The notes beneath the pieces are model-generated. The model was given only the letters and a program-made list of their open reading frames with translations. It made no database searches and was not told the origin of the DNA. Both the position numbers and the translations under genes were made by a program. A DNA stretch of 64,000 bases from Prostheceraeus crozeri (taxonomy: Eukaryota; Platyhelminthes; Polycladida; Euryleptidae): contig CAJQUW010001406.1 of NCBI GenBank assembly GCA_907163375.1, forward strand, positions 186,001-250,000. The letters run 5' to 3'. How positions within the stretch are numbered: position 1 is the first letter of the stretch; every line of letters begins with the position of its first letter. Below are positions 37,276 through 48,900 of this stretch, piece after piece.

Positions 37276-38234
37276 CCTCTAAGAGTCTTGTTCCAAACCA
37301 GACCACACACCCGGCGCAATCCGCTAACTCTACGCCTACCGCAGTCGCGGACTCGGAGATGATCAAAATCGGTCATCAAGTTTTGCATGTGATGTAACAG
37401 TTCATTGTATGCATTGTAATTAACTATTTCTGTGTTACGGTGTTGCCGTAAATCGCAAGACGAGTTAAGTCATTACTATTATTTATCATACCTTCACAAT
37501 TATAAGAGTAGACGAAAGTTTTGTGTGCGTAAAACCCTTTAAAAACACTGAACACTGTTGTTAAACTTCAATGATGACATTCATTTGCGCTCAACACTTG
37601 ATCCTAGAATCTTCCACAGTCAGTTTTTAATTCAAGCCTACGTTTTCTGACATGTTGATTGAGAAACAGTGTGTTGAATGTTGACTTCTATTGTGTATTT
37701 TTATGTTATCGTGAAGTCTCTGATTGTTTACGTGAAGCCAATTCAACAAATTTATTTGATATATCTTTATGCTTTTGCCTTCGGTTATCACAATAAAGTT
37801 ATCTGCTGCACAGCTATGACTTCTACCGGAATACAGCTCCTGGAAATTCAACACACTATCATAATACTCAACCATCTTGTCAATGGCGGAGAAATTGCAT
37901 CACCGTCCTGTCCATCAGACATGCTCAACTGCTCTGAGAACTTGGATGAATGATCGCTGAAGTTTGTCACACCTTCAGCAGGGTCGCGTAGGTTGCTGAT
38001 GACGTAATTGTTTGCATCTAACAGAAGATCTATTACTTGATGGTCAATAGACTTGTGAATCGGTTAAGCACACATCCACAGTTGGCATCGTTCAGAAGAT
38101 AGAAGATAAATGAGTGAGAAAATCAGTTCAACTAAGAAGGCCATTGACAGTAAAATATCCGATTGTTCATATTTCAAACATTTCACTTGTGGTTTTATCT
38201 TTAATATTTTCACCACCAAAATTCATCAACAGGA
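37276..38234. other. No gene seen
   Basis: Intergenic sequence between the LINE and the 66-bp repeat gene. A possible splice acceptor with a pyrimidine-rich tract ends near 38,234 (catcaacag). Confidence 0.35.
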
Positions 38235-39487
38235 ATTATTCAATGACTGTGACACCGAAAATGTGTTCATCACACCAGGCGGCTAGTCTCATAAGGTTGT
38301 AGTTAGCAAGCCTTTCAGTGAGAGCGGTGGCACCTCTACAGCACGTGGCAAGTCTCACAAGGTTGTGGTTAGCTAGCCTTCAACTGTGAGCGGTGGTGGC
38401 TCCCCAGCAGGCGGCCAGTCTCGCAGGGTTGTAGTTAGCAAGCCTTCAACTGTGAGCGGTGGTGGCTCCCCAGCAGGCGGCTAGTCTCACAGGTTTGTAG
38501 TTAGCAAGCCTTCAACTGTGAGCGGTGGTACCTCCCCAGCAGGCGGCCAGTCTCACAGGTTTGTAGTTAGCAAGCCAGTCTCACAAGGTTGTTGTCAGCA
38601 AGCATTCAAGTGAGAGCGGTGGTGGCTCCCCAGAAGGCGGCCAGTCTCACAGGTTTGTGGTTAGCAAGCCTTCAACTGTGAGCGGTGGTACCTCCCCAGC
38701 AGGCGGCCAGTCTCACAAGGTTGTTGTCAGCAAGCATTCAAGTGAGAGCAGAGGCACCTCCCCAGAAGGCGGCCAGTCTCACAGGTTTGTAGTTAGCAAG
38801 CCTTCAACTGTGAGCGGTGGTAGCTCCTCAGCAGGCGGCCAGTCTCACAGGGTTGTAGTCAGCAAGCCTTCAACTGTGAGCGGTGGTGGCTCCTCAGCAG
38901 GCGGCCAGTCTCACAAGGTTGTGGCTAGCAAGCCTTCAAGTGAGAGCGGTGGTGGCTCCCCAGCAGGCGGCCAGTCTCACAAGGTTGTTGTCAGCAAGCC
39001 TTCAAGTGAGAGCGGTGGTGTCTCCTCAGCAGGCGGCCAGTCTCACAAGGTTGTTGTCAGCAAGCCTTCAAGTGAGAGCGGTGGTGGCTCCCCAGAAGGC
39101 GGCCAGTCTCACAAGGTTGTGGTTAGCAAGCCTTCAACTGTGAGCGGTGGTAGCTCCTCAGCAGGCGGCCAGTCTCACAAGGTTGTTGTCAGCAAGCCTT
39201 CAACTGTGAGCGGTGGTAGCTCCTCAGCAGGCGGCCAGTCTCACAAGGTTGTGGTTAGCAAGCCTTCAAGTGTGAGCGGTGGTGGCTCCCCAGAAGGCGG
39301 CCAGTCTCACAGGGTTGTAGTTAGCAAGCCTTCAACTGTGAGCGGTGGTGGCTCCCCAGAAGGCCACCAAATACAAAAATTCAATGAAAGTAAATACTGG
39401 AGATCAGGAAATTCTCAGATTAGCACATTGGACAGTGATAAATGTTTTGATCCAAGCTTGCGTAATTTTGAAGATTCATGCCGCTAA
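38235..39487 (+). CDS. 66-bp-repeat protein gene or pseudogene
   Basis: The translation is mostly a 22-residue repeat, consensus KVVVSKPSTVSGGGSPAGGQSH, rich in Ser and Gly with regular Lys/His. About 11 intact units lie in one open frame from about 38,650, ending with a unique tail (KFNESKYWRSGNSQ, then FDPSLRNFEDSCR) and TAA/TGA-free to 39,487. Upstream, five to six more units from 38,276 carry in-frame TAG codons (two at the Gln codon of GGQSH, one at a Lys codon) and a truncated unit that shifts the frame. An exon could begin after the acceptor at 38,234 (ELFNDCDTENVF). AATAAA at 39,585-39,590 is a plausible poly(A) signal. The repeat style suggests a disordered, possibly secreted or structural protein, but no signal peptide is seen. 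Function unknown; possibly a decaying gene. Confidence 0.5.
38276..39362 (+). repeat. 66-bp minisatellite, about 16 units
   Basis: The unit contains agcaagccttcaa, gagcggtggtggctcc and ggcggccagtctcac. Units vary between tcaactgtg/tcaagtgag and between ccagcagg, ccagaagg and tcagcagg. Multiples of three preserve the frame through most of the array. One unit near 38,570 is truncated. Confidence 0.95.
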
Positions 39488-39584
39488 TGACATAATTTCG
39501 GACTCATCTGATAAACTGCTGTTATTGTGCAATAGATTGACGACACGTGGACTGATACTCACGAGGGCATCACTCCTCTGATTA

Positions 39585-39590
39585 AATAAA
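39585..39590 (+). terminator. Possible poly(A) signal AATAAA
   Basis: AATAAA about 100 bp after the stop of the repeat-protein frame. Confidence 0.35.
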
Positions 39591-39885
39591 CACTGGAAAT
39601 CATGCATCATACTGGTGAGACTCATTGAAAATGGATTTTTTCAGCGACAACGGTCAAATTATTCAAAATAATTTTTCTCAACCTTAAGGTTCGGTCTTGA
39701 TAAAATTCCTAATAAATCGGAGAAGAATGGATGATTAAATCACTTCCTCACTTCGACTTGCACCTTCAATCTGTAGAAATGCAGTATTCTTCAGCAATAA
39801 CTTATCCATGTCGTGTGTTAACACAATGTAGAAAGAAATGTAATTAACAGTGGAGATAATAATCTCAGAATAAAACTCACTTTGT

Positions 39886-39991
39886 CTAAAGTCGTGTAAA
39901 GCTCCCCAGATAGGCACCACAGTTAGGACAATGATGTTGAGAGTCCTGACAGTCGTCAATGCAGCAGGGAATACAGGCACAAATCCACAGC
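39886..39991 (-). CDS. LITAF: LITAF-like gene, coding exon 3
   Basis: Acceptor ctttcag, then G + 34 codons + TAG. Encodes LWICACIPCCIDDCQD and SQHHCPNCGAYLGSFTRL, the C-terminal half of the LITAF domain. A longer open frame overlapping it in another phase is spurious. Confidence 0.93.
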
Positions 39992-42900
39992 CTGAAAGAA
40001 GAACATCCTAATGAGCCGAATTCATTCACCTCGGAGATGTAAGCTTCATCTTGGTGTACTAGAGGCTCTGCACATTTATAGATCGAAGCCAGACCTTCGC
40101 GTCCAGAAGGAGACAGTTTTTACCCCTTCCTTACCTTGCTAACTTTATTGATTGTCTGCCGACCGTTACGTGGGTTCACATCATACCTTGCTTATCATTC
40201 CGGAGTGCATCCCGTGGAGAGCCGGCGAAATATATCGGTTCAATGAAACCTTTTGCGATATTCTTTCTCTATAAAATTGTTAATCGACACCATATTTTCA
40301 TTATTTTGACAAAGATATAGACATGAGAACTTTGTGATATGAAATAGCATCAAAAACTGAAACAACCCTATCCAGTAGATTTTACTTTTTTTACCGATTT
40401 TACGTCACTTTTTACCCCTACTGGGGCCTTGGACGGTGCTGACTGAAGTCAGACTTTGTTTGGAGCGTTGTGGTGCTTTGTAGTCCGGATGCCCTTCCTG
40501 CCGACTTCCAGTGACACTTTCCGGGTTCGACATCTGGACCATGAGATCGCTAGTCCAAGTACGCAACCATTGTGCCACGGACACCACTACTATGCGAGAA
40601 AATCATGTCAATACTCTTCTTTACAAATTCAGATGATACCACTACCATTAATGATAGAGGTGATACAAATGGTTAAGTAGCGACTTGAAGAAACATTGAA
40701 TAATATGAAAAGACGCCTTGGGATCGACATGCGGTCAAAAGAAATTTGGGGAAGCCAGGTGTCATTTGGCATTATGATTTTTCCTCAACGACATGATGTT
40801 TCATCCTTATGATCCCGAGGATATTTTCAGGTCATGCAAACATACAGCAAGCAACATCCCATTTCCTTCGATAACCTTTGTCATAGGGTTGAAAATGAGA
40901 AGAGAAATGGAAATCTGTTATAGAAAACCAGTTTGGATTCCGAGATGAGTGTGTTGTATTAAGGTAAAGACAATGTTTATATACAAATCAGAGACAATCA
41001 ATTATTCATTTGAACATAGGTCATCAATCAGCGACTTGCTGCAACATTTAATAACGCGGTCATCAATGAAACTAAAGATGACGTTCGATGACGTCATACA
41101 ATGACAACGTCCGAGAAAGTTTCACCAAGGACAATAACGTCCGATATCATTGTCAGTTTGACGACACAATGCACCATCCACGACATGACGATTGCTGTCG
41201 CAAAATCATAATTCCACTGAGCACTTTGCTTCCCAAATTTCTACTTAATTTGCTTTTTGATGATATGTCAATAGGGTCCCTGAATGTCGGATGCGTCAGT
41301 TTATCTTCCGCATTTTACTGACAACTACAATTATATTTTTGAAAGTACGGTGTAGACAGAATAATTTAAACATCGAGTGACATCGTCAGTTGGAAAATGG
41401 GAACAGGCAACAATAGTGACCAATTATTCCATTATCAGAAATCATCTGCAGGCCTAGTTCACATCAAGAAATGAAAAACCGGAGTTCTCCCTCGAAAATA
41501 TTTACGTCACAAGTCATTACAGTTCGTCTTATCTGCATTGAGAAAGGGTCTGGATCCGACATTCACAACTTTGACATAAATATTATTGATCTTTCATTTC
41601 TTGAATAAGATTTTCCCGCCTACTGCCACAACAAACTAGAGATCGTTTCATAAAAAATGGATCACCATATAAAATGCATGCCATGGTACACCATATACTG
41701 TAAGTCTATACATAAAATATCTCAATACGATTACCATGTAGTTAATATGAAAGATGTTGGTGAAAACTGTAATTAACAAAATAACTGAATAAACAAGTTC
41801 TTCATCAGATAATTTGTGATTCTACCTTGATGGTGAATGATCTCACCGACTCGCCTCGGGTATGATTCCATCAAATTATCCAGATGAGATGCTGATCAGT
41901 TTTTCGATGACGATGGAAATGTCTTGGAATTTGCAGCTCAAGTTGACAGGATTTTCAAGCTATTCCATTGATGTCACCCATGGCAATGACGACTCATCGT
42001 CCATCTTCATGAAAAACGGCTTTAAGTCACTTCAATCTCCGAATGTTCATAGTTGAGGATGATCCATTTTTCATGAATCAATCTGTATTTCACATCTCTC
42101 AACACTTGGATGTGTTATCACCTGAGGAAAGTCACTTAATAACTCCACTACGTGTCACATTACACGTTTGATTACTTCAGAGCAGGAGACTGCAAAAATG
42201 TACACAGTACGAACAAAATCAATCATTTCTGCCTAGCTTGTTGAATTTGTGCTTTGAAACTCTTCATTCAAACCAATGATCATGAAAAGCAAACATCTTG
42301 AAACACTGCACAATCGTAGACTTCGATTTTGAAGTAAAAATCAATGGAATATGATCAATATGTAGCGTTAAATCAGCGAATTAACTTCTCTCTCAGGAGT
42401 TGATCAATCTTGGAAGCAAGTTGGAACAGCCACAAAAACTGCTGACAATTCGTTGAATTAGCACTGACAGTGGGCGCTAATTCGATGATTAACTGTAGAA
42501 ATGAGGTTTCTTCTGACTCCCATTAAACATTTAGGGGAACTCTACTACCATGAGATATCAGAGTGTAAAAATGGAAATAGCCAACATATTCTTTCTGGCA
42601 TTTGCCATTTTTGCATGTTGAAGACAGATATCATTCAACACATTTAAACAGTTGGTGACCATAGTTAAAAAACTATGGTGATGCGATGTTTCAATGTATC
42701 GTTCGCTAAATATCTTATTCACACAATTAGGACTTTGAATCCTTTCGAAGAAATTCAGAAAATGTCAACAGATTAATCCTCAATGAAAGACTTGATTTTT
42801 TACTTATTGGCAGATCAGAGGCCGGTTTACTTGATAGCAAGAATTGTGGCAGGTTGGATGATGCATGTTCAACATAACACAGGTGATTTATTTGAGTTCC

Positions 42901-45900
42901 TGATCACCAAGAACTACCCAGAAAAACAGTGGATACTTTTGTAGGATTCTTCTCATTGATCTACTGTCAATAGTAAGGCGGTTATATTTGAATCAGATTT
43001 TGAGAGATTTCTCATTCTTGGAATGTCGGTTCCAGCTTATCAACAGACAAAGTTATTCCGATGTAAATCAGTCTGGCGAGATATTTTCGAGGCTGTGGTT
43101 CCGAGAAGGGCCATGATGATCCTCTTCTGTACCTTCCAACAACATGGACCTGTACAGGCATAATCGATACCATTGATCAATGCAACATGGAGTAGAGAAT
43201 TCTTCAAGTCACGGATGATTCGTGAATAATCATTTCAAGATTCACAATAGTCTCGATGAAAACAATAATGTGAAAAAAAGGGAAATTAGGCAAAAATCAT
43301 CAGCGAGTTGGCAAAGCGGATAGCAGCATGATGAAAGATGTTGTTTTGCATATGAATTGGAGACAAAACAACTGTTTCATCGTTTAATTCTAATCCGCGA
43401 GGCCTTTCGACGACTCTCGTCAAGCCGTGCGTCGTATTTACAGATAAATCATGAAAAACGTTTTTATACAAAATGAAATAAAAGAAAGTGAGTTAAAGTC
43501 AAAGGTCAGAAGTTAGAAGTCGAATCCACGGTAGCGCGAGCGCCATCACTTTGTACTATCCATCAGATGGAGGGATAACCATGCGAAATGACGATGATAG
43601 TCTGTATTTAGAAAATCCACTTGGACAGGCTTATATCTGCACTTCTTCAGCTTTGTCCCTGCGTCTTAAAAACGCAATCTTGTGAAGAATCTTTTTGATC
43701 GTACTGTAGATCAATTGTCTTCTGACTTTAAACTTATTCAGGAAACGTTACAGTCCAATGGTTATCCATCCTCCTTCATCGAGAAGTACAGCAAACCAAG
43801 GCAGGAACAAGAGACTGAATATGGTCTTGCAAAGAAGACTGCTTACCTGGGGGCAATCCATCGACTTGATCAGCAACCACTTGTCAAGACATGACTAGTT
43901 AATCATGCTGAAGACCGGTGGATAATGCGGAGCTGTGATTGGTCGAAAACTGGCACAAGGCATAGTGAAACAAACTATGGGAAAACTGTAAATGATATTC
44001 TTTCGTCATAGATTTTCATTTCGATTTTATGCTAATATAGCATCTACATTACGAATCATTGTAATAATCATTATGAAACCAAAGAATAAATGTGATATTA
44101 AGTTTTTTAGTCTGAAAAGTCTTAACTGAAGAGCATCGGTGTTTCTAAAATCAACAATGAATTTGTCTGAATTCGCAGTCCTCTATCATAGAAATCTGCA
44201 ACACACGATCTTCATGATTATGGTAGGCAGTTTAATCGTAGACTATCTTGTAGACTAGTTCCGGCAAATAAGAGCATTGCCAAGAGATGACTGCTACAGA
44301 AAGTTCGAAGCTGCGGGGAATCGAAAAAATGGAAGCCTCCTGTTTGGTAAATTTGACGAGGCCAAACGTCATACTAAAGCAACACGAGTGAATGCATTGA
44401 ATAGCATGCATACAGAATTGGCGGGACTTGACGGTGGGAACAGATGACCAATATTTGCCGGACACAACGTCTATGAATAGCCATAAGATAACATTGGTGA
44501 GAATACCTAGAAAAAATCGCAAGGAATAAGGCCTTGCAACCTCGATGCCAGTCCACTTTACTCGCCCATTCACTACTAAAATATTCACTAAAATACACTA
44601 AAATACACTTACTAAATTTCTTATTCAAAGAACTCTGACTGGAGAGTGATGGCGCACTGTCTTGCATTCAAACAACATCATCCAAAATGTACGATTCTTA
44701 CAATGGGAACAATAATGTTATTGATCATTTCAAAATAATTGGCCCCATTTAGAGGATTACAAGAGAAAACGAGCTTGTAAAGGAACAAAAATTGAGATTC
44801 CACCGCAAAACGTAGCATCGTGATCATTCAGCAGCTTTTGCTATAGTGAATTTGCGCCTTCTAATAAATTCAGTTATGCTCATCCACGTTACCTTTCAAA
44901 ATAAATTTGACCACATCTGTCAACAGAATGAGTCCCTGGCGGTTTTTGTGTGCATGCTGTGTATATTTCTCGAACCAATCAGCGAACTATTTTTCGTACC
45001 TATTTAAGTCTCTGTCTTCTTGGCCGATGTCAATCCGGCACTGATCCAGACTCATGAAATTTCTTTGCTCAAAGGTCACTGTATTACCAAGGAGCTGTTA
45101 GGTGCATGTAAGTTCCCGGACAGAGTAAAATGAAAACTCCCAATTCCAGTTACAGTGTAATTTCATGCAAACTAGCATACAACATTACTCACTGTCATCA
45201 CGCAATTTCTCAATATAGTCTCCCTCACTCGATACACACTTCCTCCACCGACTTACCAGGGAACGGAGTCCACCTAGGTAGAATTCCTTGGGAGTAGTTT
45301 GCCTCCAGGACTCCACCGCTTCCTTCATCTCATCCAAAGAGGAGAATCTTCTTCCTCTCAGGGGTTCCTTCAAGCGAGGAAAGAGATGGAAGTCTGAAGG
45401 GGCCAAGTCCGGCGAATAGGGGGGATGTGGCAACACATCCCAGCCTAACTTCTCCAGCAAATCCTTAGTTCGCGCAGCGGTATGCGGCGTGGCGTTGTCC
45501 ATTTGGAAGATTGGCTTCATGGAAAGCTTCCCACGTCTTCGATTCTTGAGTTGGTGCCACAGATCTTCGTTCGCCAGCTTGCAGAAGTATTCAGAGTTGA
45601 TGGTCGCACCCTTCGGTAGGTAGTCCACAAAGATCAATCCATCTTCGTCCCAGAACACTGAAATCATCACCTTTTGACAGGATGGAACAGTCTTTGCCTT
45701 CAAAGGTGAAGGATCTCCCCGAGCACACCACATTCTTGACTGCATCTTCGTCTTCAAAGCTTTATTACCAAAGACAATTGAAAGTCGTTCAGCAATATTG
45801 GAGGATGCATTGCCTTCCTTCCACAAGAAGAAGATGATGGCTCTCTGTTGCGAGACGGCGTCTTCCATTGCACAAAACAATTTGAAAATCTTCTGTAGAT

Positions 45901-48900
45901 TTGTGATTCTTAAATTGACGGATAGCAAAGCTATCTATCTGACAGGCAATAGACATCTATAAAAAATTCACTTGCGCTAGAGATTTGAAATTTGAATACC
46001 CAATTGACAGAGCACTACCATAGATATAATGAGTGCTAGCTTCGTCGCGGCGTCATTTCTCACTGTTAAAAATTCAAAATACGGATACTTTTCTAACGAC
46101 CCTCGTACATGTAGAGTGCTACACACTCACACAGCAAGCACCAATGAGAAAATATCAATTACGCAGATGAATATTTTTCTAATTTAGCAATTGTATGTAG
46201 AAAAAGATGACTGAAACATACAAAAAGTTCGAAATATAGCAGCTTCCAATGTTTCTTAAACGTTGCCTGTTTTCTACCACTCACGAGCGAATCTATTGCA
46301 GCATCTTTTAATGGAATATTTATTTACCTAACATGAAATACAGAAGATTCATTTACAAAAATTTTTGGTAAAAGGACTTTTGCATATGTGTTCTATTAAC
46401 ATGTATATCCCCTATATGTGCTCCATCAATACATGTCTTCTATTGAAGTATGCTGCTCACATTTCATAAGAGAATGAAGTTTTCTCATAAATTATACATT
46501 ATAACAGAAGCAGTAAATGTTGAGTATCATACGTTAAGCGAGGCTGTCCGCGTCTGTTTCGCAGTGAAATTCTCGTGAAATTATTACATAAACTAGCTAA
46601 TATTCCAAACTCCACCTTCTGAAATTATGTAAGAAAGATAAATTCTTGATAGGTTTATTAGCAGCAAACATGTTTCAGTAGGCAAGCTACCATCATCAGT
46701 GACAACGGTCAATAAACAAGGATGCAATATATACAGTGCGAATGAGACAAGAAAAATCAATATAGGAAAAGCGGCTGTGATTGGCTGCGGTTGGCTGCTT
46801 TAGAAAATAGCATTTTAAGAATTGCCTTGAACACATACAAAACACAAAACATGATAAGCAATAAAGATAAAATTCCTTTCAATGAGTTATCTTCCGTAGT
46901 GTATAAGTATACTTGTTAGCATTGCAGTCAATGCTACGTCGGTGAAACCCGTCGCCATATTTTCACTAGGATAAACGAACACGTGAAAGGTCGACCAGCA
47001 TCCGAAATATCTCTTCATGTTCACATCCCAAATAAAGATAATTTTAAAATTCTCATTCGAACTCCATACACGAAAATTGCTGAATCATTGTACATAAAGT
47101 CATTCCTTCATTCACAGTACCTAATGAATAACCGCAGCCAATCACAGCCACTTTTCCTATATTGATTTTTCTTGTCTCATTCGCACTGTATATATTGCAT
47201 CCTTGTTTATTGACCGTTGTCACTGATGATGGTAGCTTGCCTACTGAAACATGTTTGCTGCTAATAAACCTATCAAAAGCTTACGGCTTCTCACTGTCAA
47301 TAAATTCTTGACTTAGCATTTCATAATATCGTAAGTATGATTGCTACATCATTCACTTTTTAATAGAATGTCTTCTACTTCCACTGATGCAGATAATGCA
47401 AGTATGATCGGTAAAAATTCTTCCGTTATAAATGCGTGATTCTGACAAGTAAAAGCTTATTACTGATCAAGTCGAAGAATTCAATCACTTGTCATACCAC
47501 TAGTTACTGGTCAAAATTTACAGATCAAAATAAACTTGTCAACTGATCATGTCGAAGAATTGAAATCACTTGTTACTTGTCACCTTTCACCAGTCATAGC
47601 GTATGATCAGTGACCAAAGAACTGCCCCCTGATGGTACCGTTTATGGGCGAAAGATTTTCGAACGAGGTCAAGACCAAAGTCCGTGCCGTAACTGCTCTA
47701 GCCTTTCCAGCTATTGAGCCGAAGGTCATTTTCATCACCAGAAGAGTTCCGGTAAGTTCCCTGAAAGACATGCTGTCATTCAATTGTTCGTCTGACGTCA
47801 TCTACCAATTCAATTGTAGTTGCGGAGACAGTTATGTTGGACGGACTGAACGGTGGCTGGCAAAGCGAGTGGACGACCTTTGGGAATGGCTGATGAACAA
47901 AAGACTCCGACCACGATCATCACAGCATCCCAGTAAAGTGCTGTAGCAAGACACGCTCTCAATTGTCCGCAATTTGACGTCACATCATACTTCAAGAACG
48001 TCGCCAAAGCTCGTCATACAGCGTTGCTGCCATTCCTAACATTACTGACAGTCATCAACGTCACAAGACCCAAATTGTGTGTACAAAAGCAAACAATGAT
48101 GACGCTCGCGCTACCGTGGATTCGACTTCTAACTTCTGACATTTGACTTTAACTCACTTTCTTTTATTTCATTTTGTATATAAACGTTTTTCATGATTTA
48201 TCTGTAAATACGACGCACCGCTTGACGAGAGTCGTCGAAAGGCCTCGCCGATTAGAATTAACCCTAATCGGACCGGCAATTTCTACCATCATATTCCGCC
48301 CATCTGTCTACATACGTAGACAAATATCTATTAAGAAAATATCGCAATTCTGTTGTGTTTTAATGTACAATTTTTCTGTGACTGAAGTGTCTCCTGATGT
48401 TAAACAGCATATCAACTATTTAGCGTATTAAATAATGCCGAATTGCAGAATTACATTACTGAACACATGCACTTGTACATGTGCATAACTTTTATATGTA
48501 ACGAAATTATCTGCGTTACCGATTTTCTGTGTAACAACCCATTTCATGATATCTTGAATGAAAAAATCATGTTTACAACTGCATATACAGTAGTTACAAC
48601 TATAAAGTACATACATTTTTAGGGTAGTCAAGTTACAAAGCGCACAATGAACATAGAACCTGCTGTGTATTGTGATCTGAGCACACGTATTTTCGGCAAC
48701 CTGAGCATAGTTTTCGTGTCGACTTACGGCAATGTGTCTCTTGACATTTCTTGGGCTTGTTATTACTTGAGGAGATGCCAATAAAATTAACAGGAAAACC
48801 CAGAGCAGTGAATGCCGATCTTGTTTGTGCATAAATCATTCTGTTGTTATATCTCGTTTTGATATTTCTTTCTGCCAGGTGAAGAGTTACATCTTTGATA

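Noticed and set aside
38276-38660. Alternative genetic code (TAG read as Gln)
   Set aside because: The LITAF-like gene ends in TAG at the expected family length, the DUF4806-like exon also ends in TAG, and other frames use standard stops; decay of repeat units is simpler.
39735-39980. An 81-codon minus-strand open frame overlapping LITAF exon 3
   Set aside because: It reads the exon in the wrong phase; the correct phase gives the cysteine-rich LITAF end with a TAG at 39,886-39,888.
45085-45180. Left terminal repeat of the mariner
   Set aside because: A weak resemblance to the right end (gcatgt words) did not hold over enough bases to call it.
48428-48832. A 134-codon minus-strand open frame next to piggyBac
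   Set aside because: It overlaps the transposase C-terminus in another frame and has no domain; the piggyBac cysteine-rich end explains the region.
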